Of a stretch of 64,000 nt of DNA, positions 16,913 through 24,368 are shown piece after piece (the stretch's first letter is position 1; the number at the start of each line of letters is the position of its first letter). Made by a program: the position numbers and the translations under genes. The stretch comes from Myxococcales bacterium. GTDB taxonomy: Bacteria > Myxococcota_A > Polyangia > Haliangiales > Haliangiaceae. The stretch covers positions 93,420 to 157,419 of the forward strand of contig JADKKI010000025.1 in the NCBI GenBank assembly GCA_016720595.1, in the 5' to 3' direction. The notes below the pieces were generated by a model. The model saw only the letters and a program-made list of their open reading frames with translations. It had not been told where the DNA came from and ran no database searches.

Positions 16913-19204
16913 ATGGAAGCAGTCCCCCACAGGCCGAGTCAGCCGGTGATCCCGAACCCGGGAGATCCTGCGTCGAAGCTCGCGATCGAGAAGTTCGCCG
17001 ACGGGACGATCGCCTGCCTGAAGTTCACGGGCACCATCGACGAGAGCTTCGAAGGCAAGAAGCTCGGCGCCTCCGCGGGTGGGGACACGTTGATCCTCGA
17101 TCTCGGCGGCGTGAAGAAGATCTCGTCGTTCGGCATCCGCGAGTGGGTGGACTTCGTCGCGGCTGCGGGCAAGCAGGTGCGCTCGATGATCCTGATCGAG
17201 TGCTCCCCCAAGGTGGTGGACCAGCTCAACATGGTGGCGAACTTCGCCGGCGGTGGGCGTGTGTTCAGCTTCTACACGCCGTTCCGCTGCGACTACTGCG
17301 ACTCCGATCATCGCGTGCTGCTCCAGGTCGACAAGGATCACGAGACGATCAAGTCGATGAAGCTCGCGGAGCGCCCGTGTCCATCGTGCAAGGAGGCGAT
17401 GTACTTCGACGAGGACGGCGCCACGTTCTTCTCGTACCTCATCGGCCAGGAGAAGTTCGAGCTCGAGCCCGACGTGGCCGCGTTCCTCGCGAGCAAGCTC
17501 AACTACGCCGTCAGCGATCTCAACCGCAAGCTGCGGGTGGACAAGGTCATCGAGGGCCGCACCACGTACGTGAAGCTCGCCGGTGATCTCGAGAAGTCGT
17601 TCCCGCGAGAGAAGCTCGCCGAAGGTCTCGAGGGCACGGTGATCCTCGATCTCGGCTCGATCGGCCGCGTCGAGCCTGCCGGTGCTGCGGAGTGGCGTGG
17701 CTTCGTCAAGATGGTGACGCCGCTCGTCGAGGCGCTCTACCTCGCGGCGGTCCCGCCGGCGGTGCTCGAGAAGCTGTGCAGCGCAGAGGACCTGGGCCCG
17801 AAGGCGCAGGTGCTGACGCTGACCCTGCCGTATGCATGCTCGACGTGCGGCACCACCAGCGCTCAGAGCATCGACGTCGGCCAGCACCACGATGTCCTCA
17901 AGTTCGCCACGGCGCCCGAGCTGCGCTGCACCACCTGCAAGCACGCGATGCAGTGCGTGGCGGGTGAAGCGCAGATGACGTTGTTGCCCGGGCTCCCGAA
18001 GCCCAGCGCGAGCACCGAGGTCGTGAAGGCACTCGGGATCCTTCGCGAGCGCGCGCTGCAGATCCAGCGCGAGAAGAAGCCGGTGAGCAAGAGCAACGTG
18101 ATGGCGGCGGTCGCGCCGGTCGCGGCCCAACGCTCGTCGCTCCTGGTGCCGTTCCTCGCGGCGCTGCTCGCCGTGGTGGTCGCTGCGGGCGGGTACCTCG
18201 CGTATCAGCGGATGAACAAGACCGCCGAGGCGCCGAAGACCGCGCTCGGTACGCTCGCCTCGCGCAGCGCTGCCACGCGGCCCGCGTGGATCGCGAGCGA
18301 CACGCAGGGCACCGCCGCCTGCGTCGACACCGCGGACAAGGGCCTGTCCTGCGTCGGGGTGTCGTCGATCTCCGCGCGGCAGGATGATGCCGAGGACGAG
18401 GCCGCGGATGCCGCGCTCGATGCCGTGGCGAATGCGCTCGCGGTGCGGATCACGAGTGAGGACTGGAAGCTGTCCGTGATCCCCACGTACAAGGCCGCCC
18501 GGGATGCCAAGCTCGCGGCGTTCGATCGCGATCCGAGCAACACCTCCGCGCGCCGCGACGTGCGCGAGGCACGCAATGCAGTGGGCCGCGTGCTCCGGGC
18601 GACCAGCGGTGGCGCCGTTCCGGCCGCGCCCACCGGCCGGTACTGGGAGGAGTACGCGGGCGCGGATGGCAAGCGCTACCTCGCGTTCGCGCAGGTCTCG
18701 CTCGGCGCCACCGAGCTCGCGAAGCTCGTCGAGGCGTACACCGCCACGTCGACGGCGCTCGGGGCGACCGCCGTCCCGATGTTCCCGCTCGTCGGCTGGC
18801 GCTATCCCAAGCTCGATCACGGCGCGATCATCACGAAGCTCGGCAGCGGCGCGTTGCAGGATCTCGGGCTCGCCGAGCAGTACGTGGTGGTGGCGGTCGC
18901 GGGCCGCGATGTCATCGATGGCGCCTCGTTCGCCAAGCTCGCCGGCGACGAGCACGCCCAGCTCGTGGAGCACGGCGGCACGCTCCGCCTCAAGGTGCAG
19001 GCCAGCGACGGCGCACCGCGCGAGTTCCAGGCGGTGATCAAGGCGAAGTCCGACGACACGTCGGTGAACACGGGCAAGGGCCAGAACGGCGGGAAGACCG
19101 GCGGCAGTAACGGCGGACGTCCCACCGGGAACACCGGCGGCGTCAACGTCTGGGATCGGTACGGCGGCGGCAAGGGCTCGGGTCGCGACGACCCCACGCA
19201 GTAG
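16913..19204 (+). CDS. Double STAS, double zinc-ribbon transmembrane protein with PDZ-like end
   Basis: A 763-residue protein of unusual build. Two STAS-like domains (about 22-115 and 205-300) contain matching cores, LILDLGGVKKISSFGIREW and VILDLGSIGRVEPAGAAEW. Each is followed by a four-Cys zinc ribbon: Cys126/129 and 156/159, then Cys309/312 and 339/342. A membrane helix (about 408-430) separates these cytoplasmic parts from a periplasmic region with a Cys pair, an LPP20-like helix (AADAALDAVANALAVRI) and a PDZ-like domain (about 640-720). The tail is Gly/Asn-rich. In both STAS cores the position before Gly, usually the phosphorylated Ser, is Phe or Ala. It begins 3 bp after the GHKL gene. 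Family function is not recognised. Confidence 0.75.
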   Translation: MEAVPHRPSQPVIPNPGDPASKLAIEKFADGTIACLKFTGTIDESFEGKKLGASAGGDTLILDLGGVKKISSFGIREWVDFVAAAGKQVRSMILIECSPKVVDQLNMVANFAGGGRVFSFYTPFRCDYCDSDHRVLLQVDKDHETIKSMKLAERPCPSCKEAMYFDEDGATFFSYLIGQEKFELEPDVAAFLASKLNYAVSDLNRKLRVDKVIEGRTTYVKLAGDLEKSFPREKLAEGLEGTVILDLGSIGRVEPAGAAEWRGFVKMVTPLVEALYLAAVPPAVLEKLCSAEDLGPKAQVLTLTLPYACSTCGTTSAQSIDVGQHHDVLKFATAPELRCTTCKHAMQCVAGEAQMTLLPGLPKPSASTEVVKALGILRERALQIQREKKPVSKSNVMAAVAPVAAQRSSLLVPFLAALLAVVVAAGGYLAYQRMNKTAEAPKTALGTLASRSAATRPAWIASDTQGTAACVDTADKGLSCVGVSSISARQDDAEDEAADAALDAVANALAVRITSEDWKLSVIPTYKAARDAKLAAFDRDPSNTSARRDVREARNAVGRVLRATSGGAVPAAPTGRYWEEYAGADGKRYLAFAQVSLGATELAKLVEAYTATSTALGATAVPMFPLVGWRYPKLDHGAIITKLGSGALQDLGLAEQYVVVAVAGRDVIDGASFAKLAGDEHAQLVEHGGTLRLKVQASDGAPREFQAVIKAKSDDTSVNTGKGQNGGKTGGSNGGRPTGNTGGVNVWDRYGGGKGSGRDDPTQ

Positions 19205-19251
19205 GCCGCGCGATTCCTGAAACCGCGGGCGCGTGGCGCTGTCGTATCGCC

Positions 19252-20064
19252 ATGCGCCGAAGCCTCGTGCCTGGACTCGTGGCGGTGGTGACCGTGGTCG
19301 CCGGGCCCGTGAGCGCAGAGACCCGCGTGCGTGGCTCCCACGATCGGGAGCGCCCGCCGGCAGGATCGACCCTGGGGTTTGGCAGCGCGAGCCCCGGGGC
19401 GCGCCTGGATCGGGTCTCGCTGTCGGTCCGCGGCTCGCGTGCGACCGCGGTGCTGACGCTCTCGACCACGGCGAGCACACCCAAGGACACGTCGCTCCTC
19501 GTCGACGTACCGGCCGGTGCCGAGGTCACCTACCTCGGCTTGCGTCTGGCAGGCACGCGAAGGATCGCGCAGCTGGCGAACGCCGCCTCGGCGCACGCGA
19601 CGTATGCCGAGATCGTCGAGGACAAGATCGATCCCGCGCTGCTCGAGTGGGTGGAGAGCACCGAGACCACGGATCGCCTGCGGCTCCGTGTGTACCCGCT
19701 CGTGCGCGGCAAGACCGCCGAGGTGGAGCTGATCATGACGCTGCCGCCGTCGACCAGCCTCGTCCTCGATCCGGGCACGCGCACGATCGCGCGTGTGGAG
19801 CTCGACATCGATGGCCGACAGCTCGCGACGAAGCTGACCAGCCCGCGCCGGATCCCGCTCGTCCCCGAGGCGCTCGGCGAGGCCGCGCAGGGCGCACCGC
19901 ACGTGGATCGTCAGACCTCGCTGTTCATCGACATGCCGTTCGACCGACCGACGCGCGAGGAGCTGGTGCGCGCGGCCGTGCAGGAGCGGCGCGGACCGCC
20001 GCGCGGCGCGATCAAGATCGCAAAGGAGTGTCTGGACAACCCGCTCGCGCCGAGCTGCATGTAG
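19252..20064 (+). CDS. Secreted VIT-domain protein without vWA domain
   Basis: A 270-residue exported protein: signal peptide ending VSA|ETR, then a VIT (vault/inter-alpha-trypsin) domain recognisable by ATYAEIVEDKIDPALLEWV and LRLRVYPLVRGKTAEVEL. In most VIT proteins a von Willebrand A domain follows; here the protein ends after a short charged tail containing CLDNPLAPSC. It lies 47 bp after the STAS/zinc-ribbon gene on the same strand and may belong to that transcription unit. Role unknown; VIT domains generally mediate protein contacts. Confidence 0.7.
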   Translation: MRRSLVPGLVAVVTVVAGPVSAETRVRGSHDRERPPAGSTLGFGSASPGARLDRVSLSVRGSRATAVLTLSTTASTPKDTSLLVDVPAGAEVTYLGLRLAGTRRIAQLANAASAHATYAEIVEDKIDPALLEWVESTETTDRLRLRVYPLVRGKTAEVELIMTLPPSTSLVLDPGTRTIARVELDIDGRQLATKLTSPRRIPLVPEALGEAAQGAPHVDRQTSLFIDMPFDRPTREELVRAAVQERRGPPRGAIKIAKECLDNPLAPSCM

Positions 20065-20091
20065 CCCGCACGCGCCGACACTAGGTGGCGA

Positions 20092-20961
20092 TCAGAACGG
20101 ATCGTCGCCGGTCGGCGTCGGGGCCGGCTTCGGAGAGGTGGGCTTCGCGACGGCCTTGGTGTTGCCAGCCTTGCCGGCCTTCGACGGGAGCAGCGACTTC
20201 ACGGCACCCACGTCGCCGGGCTCGGTCTCGGCGACCTTGGCGTCGGCGCGTAGCGTGAAGGCCGCGGGCAGCTCCGCGATGCCCTCGAGATCGTCGGGCG
20301 TGCGCAGGCTCATCACGCCGTAGACCGTGTGGCCCGCGGGGTCGTAGGCGATCCAGGCCTCGACGTGGAACGCATGCCCCGCGCGCGAGCCGTCCGCGAT
20401 CACGTGGTTGGCGGTGAACGGTCCGAGCTTCACCTTCTCGTCCTTCGCCTCGTACTTGCCCTCGAACATGCCGAGCATGCCGTCGCGAGCGCCCTTGAGG
20501 CCCTTGGGCACGTCGTAGGGGAGCTCCTTCGGGATCGGGATGTAGATCAACCCGGAGAACCGATTGCCGCTCTCCACGACCGCGACGGCACCGGGGATCG
20601 TGTCGCCGAACGGCGTCTTCGCATCCTGGCGCTGGACGGTGGGCTTGGCGGGGAACTTCAGCGTCACGCGCGGCGTGATCACCTGATAGCCACCCTCCAC
20701 CTCCTGCATCTCGAGATCGAGCACCCCGGTCTGGGTGACCGGCTTCGGCGGCTCCGGCGCCTTCACCGCTGGCTCGGCCGCCTTGGCGGCTGGGTCGGCT
20801 GCCTTCGCGACGGGCTCGGCGGCCTTGTCCTTGGTGACCGGATCCGCGGCGGGCTTGGCTCCCGGTGCTGCCGGCGCTTCGGGGCTGGGGCCGTTCTTGG
20901 ACGTGGACTTGTCGCAAGCTGCGACGGACAGGGCGAGGACGAGGATAGGTACGAGGCGCAT
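20092..20961 (-). CDS. Lipoprotein with Ala/Pro/Lys-rich linker
   Basis: A 289-residue lipoprotein starting at the ATG 20961 with lipobox VAACD. After an Ala/Pro/Lys/Glu low-complexity linker (to about residue 75) comes a folded domain of about 170 residues, from VLDLEMQEVEGGYQVITP through FSGLIYIPIPKELPYDV to HAFHVEAWIAYD. The end is again Lys/Pro/Thr-rich. The folded part might resemble PsbP/DUF1795-like lipoproteins, but I cannot confirm this. Divergent from the pectin acetylesterase-like gene. Confidence 0.65.
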   Translation of the reverse strand: MRLVPILVLALSVAACDKSTSKNGPSPEAPAAPGAKPAADPVTKDKAAEPVAKAADPAAKAAEPAVKAPEPPKPVTQTGVLDLEMQEVEGGYQVITPRVTLKFPAKPTVQRQDAKTPFGDTIPGAVAVVESGNRFSGLIYIPIPKELPYDVPKGLKGARDGMLGMFEGKYEAKDEKVKLGPFTANHVIADGSRAGHAFHVEAWIAYDPAGHTVYGVMSLRTPDDLEGIAELPAAFTLRADAKVAETEPGDVGAVKSLLPSKAGKAGNTKAVAKPTSPKPAPTPTGDDPF

Positions 20962-21082
20962 GGGTGGGTCCGGACGGATCATGCCGGCAAACCGTCGCAC
21001 CGGGGGTGGTTCCCGTTTGTGAATCCGCCACGCTGGCAGTTAGGTATTGGCCGGACCACGCCCGCAGGCATACGTTCGGCCC

Positions 21083-22225
21083 ATGGGTCGATTCGGGGTC
21101 CTCGCGGTCGTGATCACGTCGTTCGTCGGGTGCGGCGACAACATGGCGGGGGAGGAGCAGATCCTGAACCCCGCGCGCGATCAGTACGACACGTGGCTCA
21201 AGGTCGAGCCACCCGGCATCGTGTGTGGCGACGGCAGCCAGTACAAGATGTTCGTCAACTTCAGCGACAAGAGCGACAACCTCGTCGTCGTGTTCGAGCC
21301 CGGCGGTGCGTGCTGGGACTACGACTCCTGCGCCGGGCGCAACGGGATCCGCGGCGCGGCCAACCCACATGGGCTGCCCGATGATCACTGGGAGCTCGCA
21401 CCGTTCATCTCGCCGTTCCTCTCGCGGTTCGATGACACCAACCCGTCGCGCGACTGGAACATGGTCTACGTGCCGTACTGCACCGGCGACGTGCACACCG
21501 GCGCGAAGACGGTGACGTACCCGGGCGGTGGCACGGATCCCGATCTCGAGTTCCACCACGACGGGCACGCGGCGGTGCTCAAGGTGGTGAGCTGGCTCGA
21601 CGAGAACTTCACGCACGTGCCGAAGCTGCTGTCGACGGGCTGCTCCGCGGGTGGTGTGGGCTCGCTCGTCAACTACCGGTTCCTTCGCAACGGCATCCAC
21701 GCCGTCGAGAAGGGCTACATGCTGGATGACTCGGGGCCGATCTTCCCGTCCTCCGGGTACTCGCGCCCGATGCACTCGATGATCCGCGCGGCATGGAACC
21801 TCGATGCGCTCACGGCCGATCTGCCGTCGAGCTTCACGCTGGACGACATGGGCTCGATCAACACCGCGCTCGCGGACGAGTTCCCGAACGATCGGCTCGC
21901 GACCACGTTCTTCCGCCGCGACATGGACTTCTCGCTGTACTCGTACGAGCGGTTCTACAACTTCCCGCCGAAGGAGGAGATCCTCCGGATGTGGAACGCG
22001 GATGCGCAGCTGCTCGTCGACCAGTACGCCACGCGCGACAACCTGCGCTACTTCATCCCGTACTACCGCAACATCAACGACAGCCACTGCACGACCGTCC
22101 TCAACTTCGCCGGGTCCGACATCGAGGAGCGGAACATGACCCTCGCGCAGTGGGTCAATGACTTCGTCGGCGACAAGCCCGTGGAGAGCATGATCGAGGC
22201 GCCGGTCCCGGGCGAAGACCCCTAG
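21083..22225 (+). CDS. Pectin acetylesterase/Notum-like lipoprotein
   Basis: A 380-residue lipoprotein (lipobox FVGC) with an alpha/beta-hydrolase of the pectin acetylesterase/NOTUM family, which removes acyl groups from polysaccharides or lipidated proteins. Evidence: the family oxyanion motif FEPGGACWDYDSC, nucleophile Ser188 in STGCSAGGVGS, the following LDDSGP, and a C-terminal His335 in NDSHCTT as the likely triad histidine. ATG 21083 starts directly at the signal; a longer ATG at 21047 is less likely. Bacterial substrates of this group are mostly unknown; here an O-acetylated polysaccharide is a guess. Confidence 0.8.
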   Translation: MGRFGVLAVVITSFVGCGDNMAGEEQILNPARDQYDTWLKVEPPGIVCGDGSQYKMFVNFSDKSDNLVVVFEPGGACWDYDSCAGRNGIRGAANPHGLPDDHWELAPFISPFLSRFDDTNPSRDWNMVYVPYCTGDVHTGAKTVTYPGGGTDPDLEFHHDGHAAVLKVVSWLDENFTHVPKLLSTGCSAGGVGSLVNYRFLRNGIHAVEKGYMLDDSGPIFPSSGYSRPMHSMIRAAWNLDALTADLPSSFTLDDMGSINTALADEFPNDRLATTFFRRDMDFSLYSYERFYNFPPKEEILRMWNADAQLLVDQYATRDNLRYFIPYYRNINDSHCTTVLNFAGSDIEERNMTLAQWVNDFVGDKPVESMIEAPVPGEDP

Positions 22226-22288
22226 TCGAGTTGCGTTGCGTTGGCTGGGCTGCGACTCCTCGCCGGCCCGCGCGTCCGGACCGGGGTC

Positions 22289-23257
22289 ATGATCCGATTC
22301 GCCGTCCTCGCCTTCGTCGTCTCCTCCGCTGCGGCATGCATCCCGATGCAGCCCGCGACCTATCCAGGAGCAGCGGCGCCCGATCCCGCGGCGCAGCGCG
22401 CGGCGTTCGCACAGAGCATGGGCTATCCGACGAAGAAGTCGCCCGAGGAGCTCGAGCGCACGATCGCCACGCAGACCGAGAAGTTCAAGCCGACCGGCCG
22501 CAAGGGCGAGATCCGGCTCGAGGCTCCCGAGCCGTTCGTGTTCGATGGCGTCAACGGCACCTGCTACACGGTGGTGATGCGGCTCGGCGAGGGCGCGGCC
22601 TGGGGCCTGGGCGCCGAGGCCGGCCTGAAGTTCGACTTCCGCCGCCCGGAGATCGCCGGCTCGGGAGGGCCCGGCGTCGTCGGCCCGGGCGCCGTCGCCT
22701 CGGTCGGCTGCGCCGAGGCCACCGGCCCGATCACGCTGACCATGGCGCCGATGATCGGCCAGGACCCGATCGGCTCCGGGCCGATCGCGATGCAGCTCTA
22801 CAGCCACGTGCTGTCGCGCGCCGAGAAGCAGAAGCTGGAGGCCGACAAGCAGCGGCAGATCGCAGAGCAGCGTGAGTTCGCGGCCCGCGAGGCCGAGCGC
22901 CAGGAGGCCGCTCGCCGCCAGCGCGACGCCGAGTTCGCCGCGCGCAGCCGGTCCAACAGCAACAGCAGCAGCTCCAGCTCGAGCGGCGGCTCGTCAGGGT
23001 CTTCGGGCTCGTCGTCGGGTCCCGTCAGCGTGACCATCCGCGGCACCTGCCCCAGGACCGTCCCCGTGTTCTACGGCGACAAGCCCAAGTACGGCAGCGG
23101 CACCAGCTCGTCGGTCAGCTCGAACAGCGTGTCGAGCCACAGCTTCCGCGTGGGCGACATGATGTGGGTCACCGACGACTCGGGCAACGGCCTCGCCTCG
23201 GTCACGATCTCGCAGAGCACGCGGACGCTCGAGGTCGGCTGTACGTCGATCAGGTAG
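22289..23257 (+). CDS. Lipoprotein with coiled coil and Ser-rich linker
   Basis: A 322-residue lipoprotein (lipobox AAAC). A globular region (about 60-175) is followed by a Lys/Arg/Glu-rich coiled coil (EKQKLEADKQRQIAEQ), a run of serines and glycines, and a C-terminal domain of about 80 residues starting VSVTIRGTCPRTVPVFYG with VGDMMWVTDD. I do not recognise the family. The layout suggests an outer-membrane anchor presenting a distal domain. The stop is followed 7 bp later by a REP-like repeat. ATG 22289 is preferred over the longer ATG at 22241 because it begins the signal peptide. Confidence 0.65.
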   Translation: MIRFAVLAFVVSSAAACIPMQPATYPGAAAPDPAAQRAAFAQSMGYPTKKSPEELERTIATQTEKFKPTGRKGEIRLEAPEPFVFDGVNGTCYTVVMRLGEGAAWGLGAEAGLKFDFRRPEIAGSGGPGVVGPGAVASVGCAEATGPITLTMAPMIGQDPIGSGPIAMQLYSHVLSRAEKQKLEADKQRQIAEQREFAAREAERQEAARRQRDAEFAARSRSNSNSSSSSSSGGSSGSSGSSSGPVSVTIRGTCPRTVPVFYGDKPKYGSGTSSSVSSNSVSSHSFRVGDMMWVTDDSGNGLASVTISQSTRTLEVGCTSIR

Positions 23258-23263
23258 GGCGGC

Positions 23264-23312
23264 AGGGGACGGTTTCAACTTGAGCAACTTGCGGTCGGCA
23301 AGTGTGCGAGAT
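23264..23312 (+). repeat. REP-like palindromic repeat, copy 1
   Basis: The unit begins AGGGGACGGTTTCAACTTGA, continues with a hairpin ACTTGC-loop-GCAAGT (23287-23303), and ends GTGCGAGATC. The first 29 bases are identical, in inverted orientation, to copy 2 at 23789-23838. It abuts the 3' end of the coiled-coil lipoprotein gene, a usual place for REP elements. Confidence 0.75.
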
Positions 23313-23350
23313 CCCAGGCACGCGCCGCGCTCCGGGAGTGCGACTGTCCG

Positions 23351-23767
23351 GTGTCCGGCTCCGTCCGGACCTGCATGCTCGCGCTCCCTGTCCTCGCCGT
23401 CGTCGGCGTCGTGCTCGTCTGGGCCCTGACGCGGACCGGCGAGCTGTTCTACGTCTCGGTCCGCGACGGCAAGGTCCTGGTGGTCCGCGGTCGCGTGCCG
23501 GTGTCGATGCTCCAGGAGTTCCGCGAGGCCGTGTCGCGTCCGACCGTCCGGCGGGGCTGGATCCGCGGCACCAAGACCGAGCATGGCGGACGGCTGCACT
23601 GCGGCGGCGACATCGACGAGGGCCGCGAGCAGCGGATGCGCAACACGTTCATGCTGTATCCCGCGTCGCAGCTGCGGCACGCGCCGCTGATCAAGCAGCC
23701 AACGCTCGGCCAGCTGTCCGGCGTGGCGTGGATCGCGTGGATGTTCGACCGCTCGAGCCGCGGCTAG
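23351..23767 (+). CDS. DUF3634-like membrane-anchored small protein
   Basis: A 138-residue protein with one N-terminal membrane helix (LALPVLAVVGVVLVWAL) and a compact domain with LFYVSVRDGKVLVVRGRVP and a Trp/Gly-rich middle (GWIRGTKTEHGGRLHC). This resembles DUF3634 proteins as I remember them, whose function is unknown. The gene is the only one between two inverted copies of a REP-like repeat (23264-23312 and 23789-23838). A shorter start at the Met near residue 9 is possible. Confidence 0.6.
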   Translation: MSGSVRTCMLALPVLAVVGVVLVWALTRTGELFYVSVRDGKVLVVRGRVPVSMLQEFREAVSRPTVRRGWIRGTKTEHGGRLHCGGDIDEGREQRMRNTFMLYPASQLRHAPLIKQPTLGQLSGVAWIAWMFDRSSRG

Positions 23768-23788
23768 CGTGGGCGCTCGCGCACCACG

Positions 23789-23838
23789 GTTCGCGCACTT
23801 GCGGATCGCAAGTTGCTCAAGTTGAAACCGTCCCCTGA
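23789..23838 (-). repeat. REP-like palindromic repeat, copy 2 (inverted)
   Basis: Reverse complement of copy 1. On the minus strand it reads AGGGGACGGTTTCAACTTGA, then the hairpin ACTTGC-GATCC-GCAAGT and GCGCGAAC. Only the hairpin loop and the outer few bases differ from copy 1. Confidence 0.75.
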
Positions 23839-23872
23839 TCCGCTGTCGGGCATGGCTCCAGCCGCGGCTCAG

Positions 23873-24175
23873 TCAGTTGAGCCCGTGCCTGTGGCAAGTG
23901 AGGCAGCGGCTCGGGACTTCGTCGGTCCAGCGGTAGCTGGTGAGGTCGGCGTGTAGGGCTTGGGTCTGCGCCTGCTGGTGGCAGGCGCTCGTGGTGCAGC
24001 TGATATCGGCCGCCGTGTTCGTGCCGAGCACGTGACACGCACTGCACTCGAGCACGTGTGGGCGTGTGATCACGAACCCGAAGTGGACCTCGGCGGCGTC
24101 CGGCGAAGCTCGGTGGGGAACGTCACAAGCTCCCATCAATGACGCGATCGCGGCCACCCGCATCGCGGTCCTCAT
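23873..24175 (-). CDS. Small multihaem c-type cytochrome lipoprotein
   Basis: A 100-residue lipoprotein (lipobox MGAC at 14-17) with three putative haem c sites: CSACH at 44-48, CTTSACH at 60-66 (a CX4CH variant) and CLTCH at 91-95, plus extra histidines (31, 40, 75) as possible axial ligands. This is the pattern of cytochrome c3/c7-like multihaem proteins that carry electrons in the periplasm. The ATG at 24175 begins the signal; ATG 24163 would shorten it. No oxidoreductase gene is adjacent, so the redox partner is unknown. Confidence 0.75.
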   Translation of the reverse strand: MRTAMRVAAIASLMGACDVPHRASPDAAEVHFGFVITRPHVLECSACHVLGTNTAADISCTTSACHQQAQTQALHADLTSYRWTDEVPSRCLTCHRHGLN

Positions 24176-24269
24176 GTGCTCCAGCCACCCCACCTTGGCC
24201 TCAGCGTAGTCGTGCGGCCGTGAGGAATGTCCGGAATTCGAGCGGAGCTCCGCGGGTGACGATCGCGAT

Positions 24270-24367
24270 CTCGCGCACTTGCCGACCGCAAGTTGCTCTA
24301 CGTCGCAACGCATTCGCGTTGCTGCGTGCCCCACGTGCGTGGGGCCTTGCGTTGAAACCGTCCCCTC
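24270..24367 (-). repeat. REP-like repeat, copy 3 with two extra hairpins
   Basis: Same orientation as copy 2. The core hairpin ACTTGC-CGACC-GCAAGT is followed by GCAACGC-ATTC-GCGTTGC (24305-24322) and GCCCCACG-TG-CGTGGGGC (24328-24345), then GTTGAAACCGTCCCCT, which closes the unit as in copy 2. It ends directly at the stop of the GH25 gene. The three consecutive stems would also act as a transcription barrier, although there is no U-tract. Confidence 0.65.
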
Positions 24368-24368
24368 C

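Noticed and set aside
16280..19480. Minus-strand open frame of over 1000 codons opposite the GHKL and STAS genes
   Set aside because: Its composition is typical of antisense GC-rich DNA, and the plus strand carries recognisable domains throughout.
23264..24367. CRISPR-like array of palindromic repeats
   Set aside because: Only three copies, in both orientations, with a gene between them and no regular spacers or cas genes.
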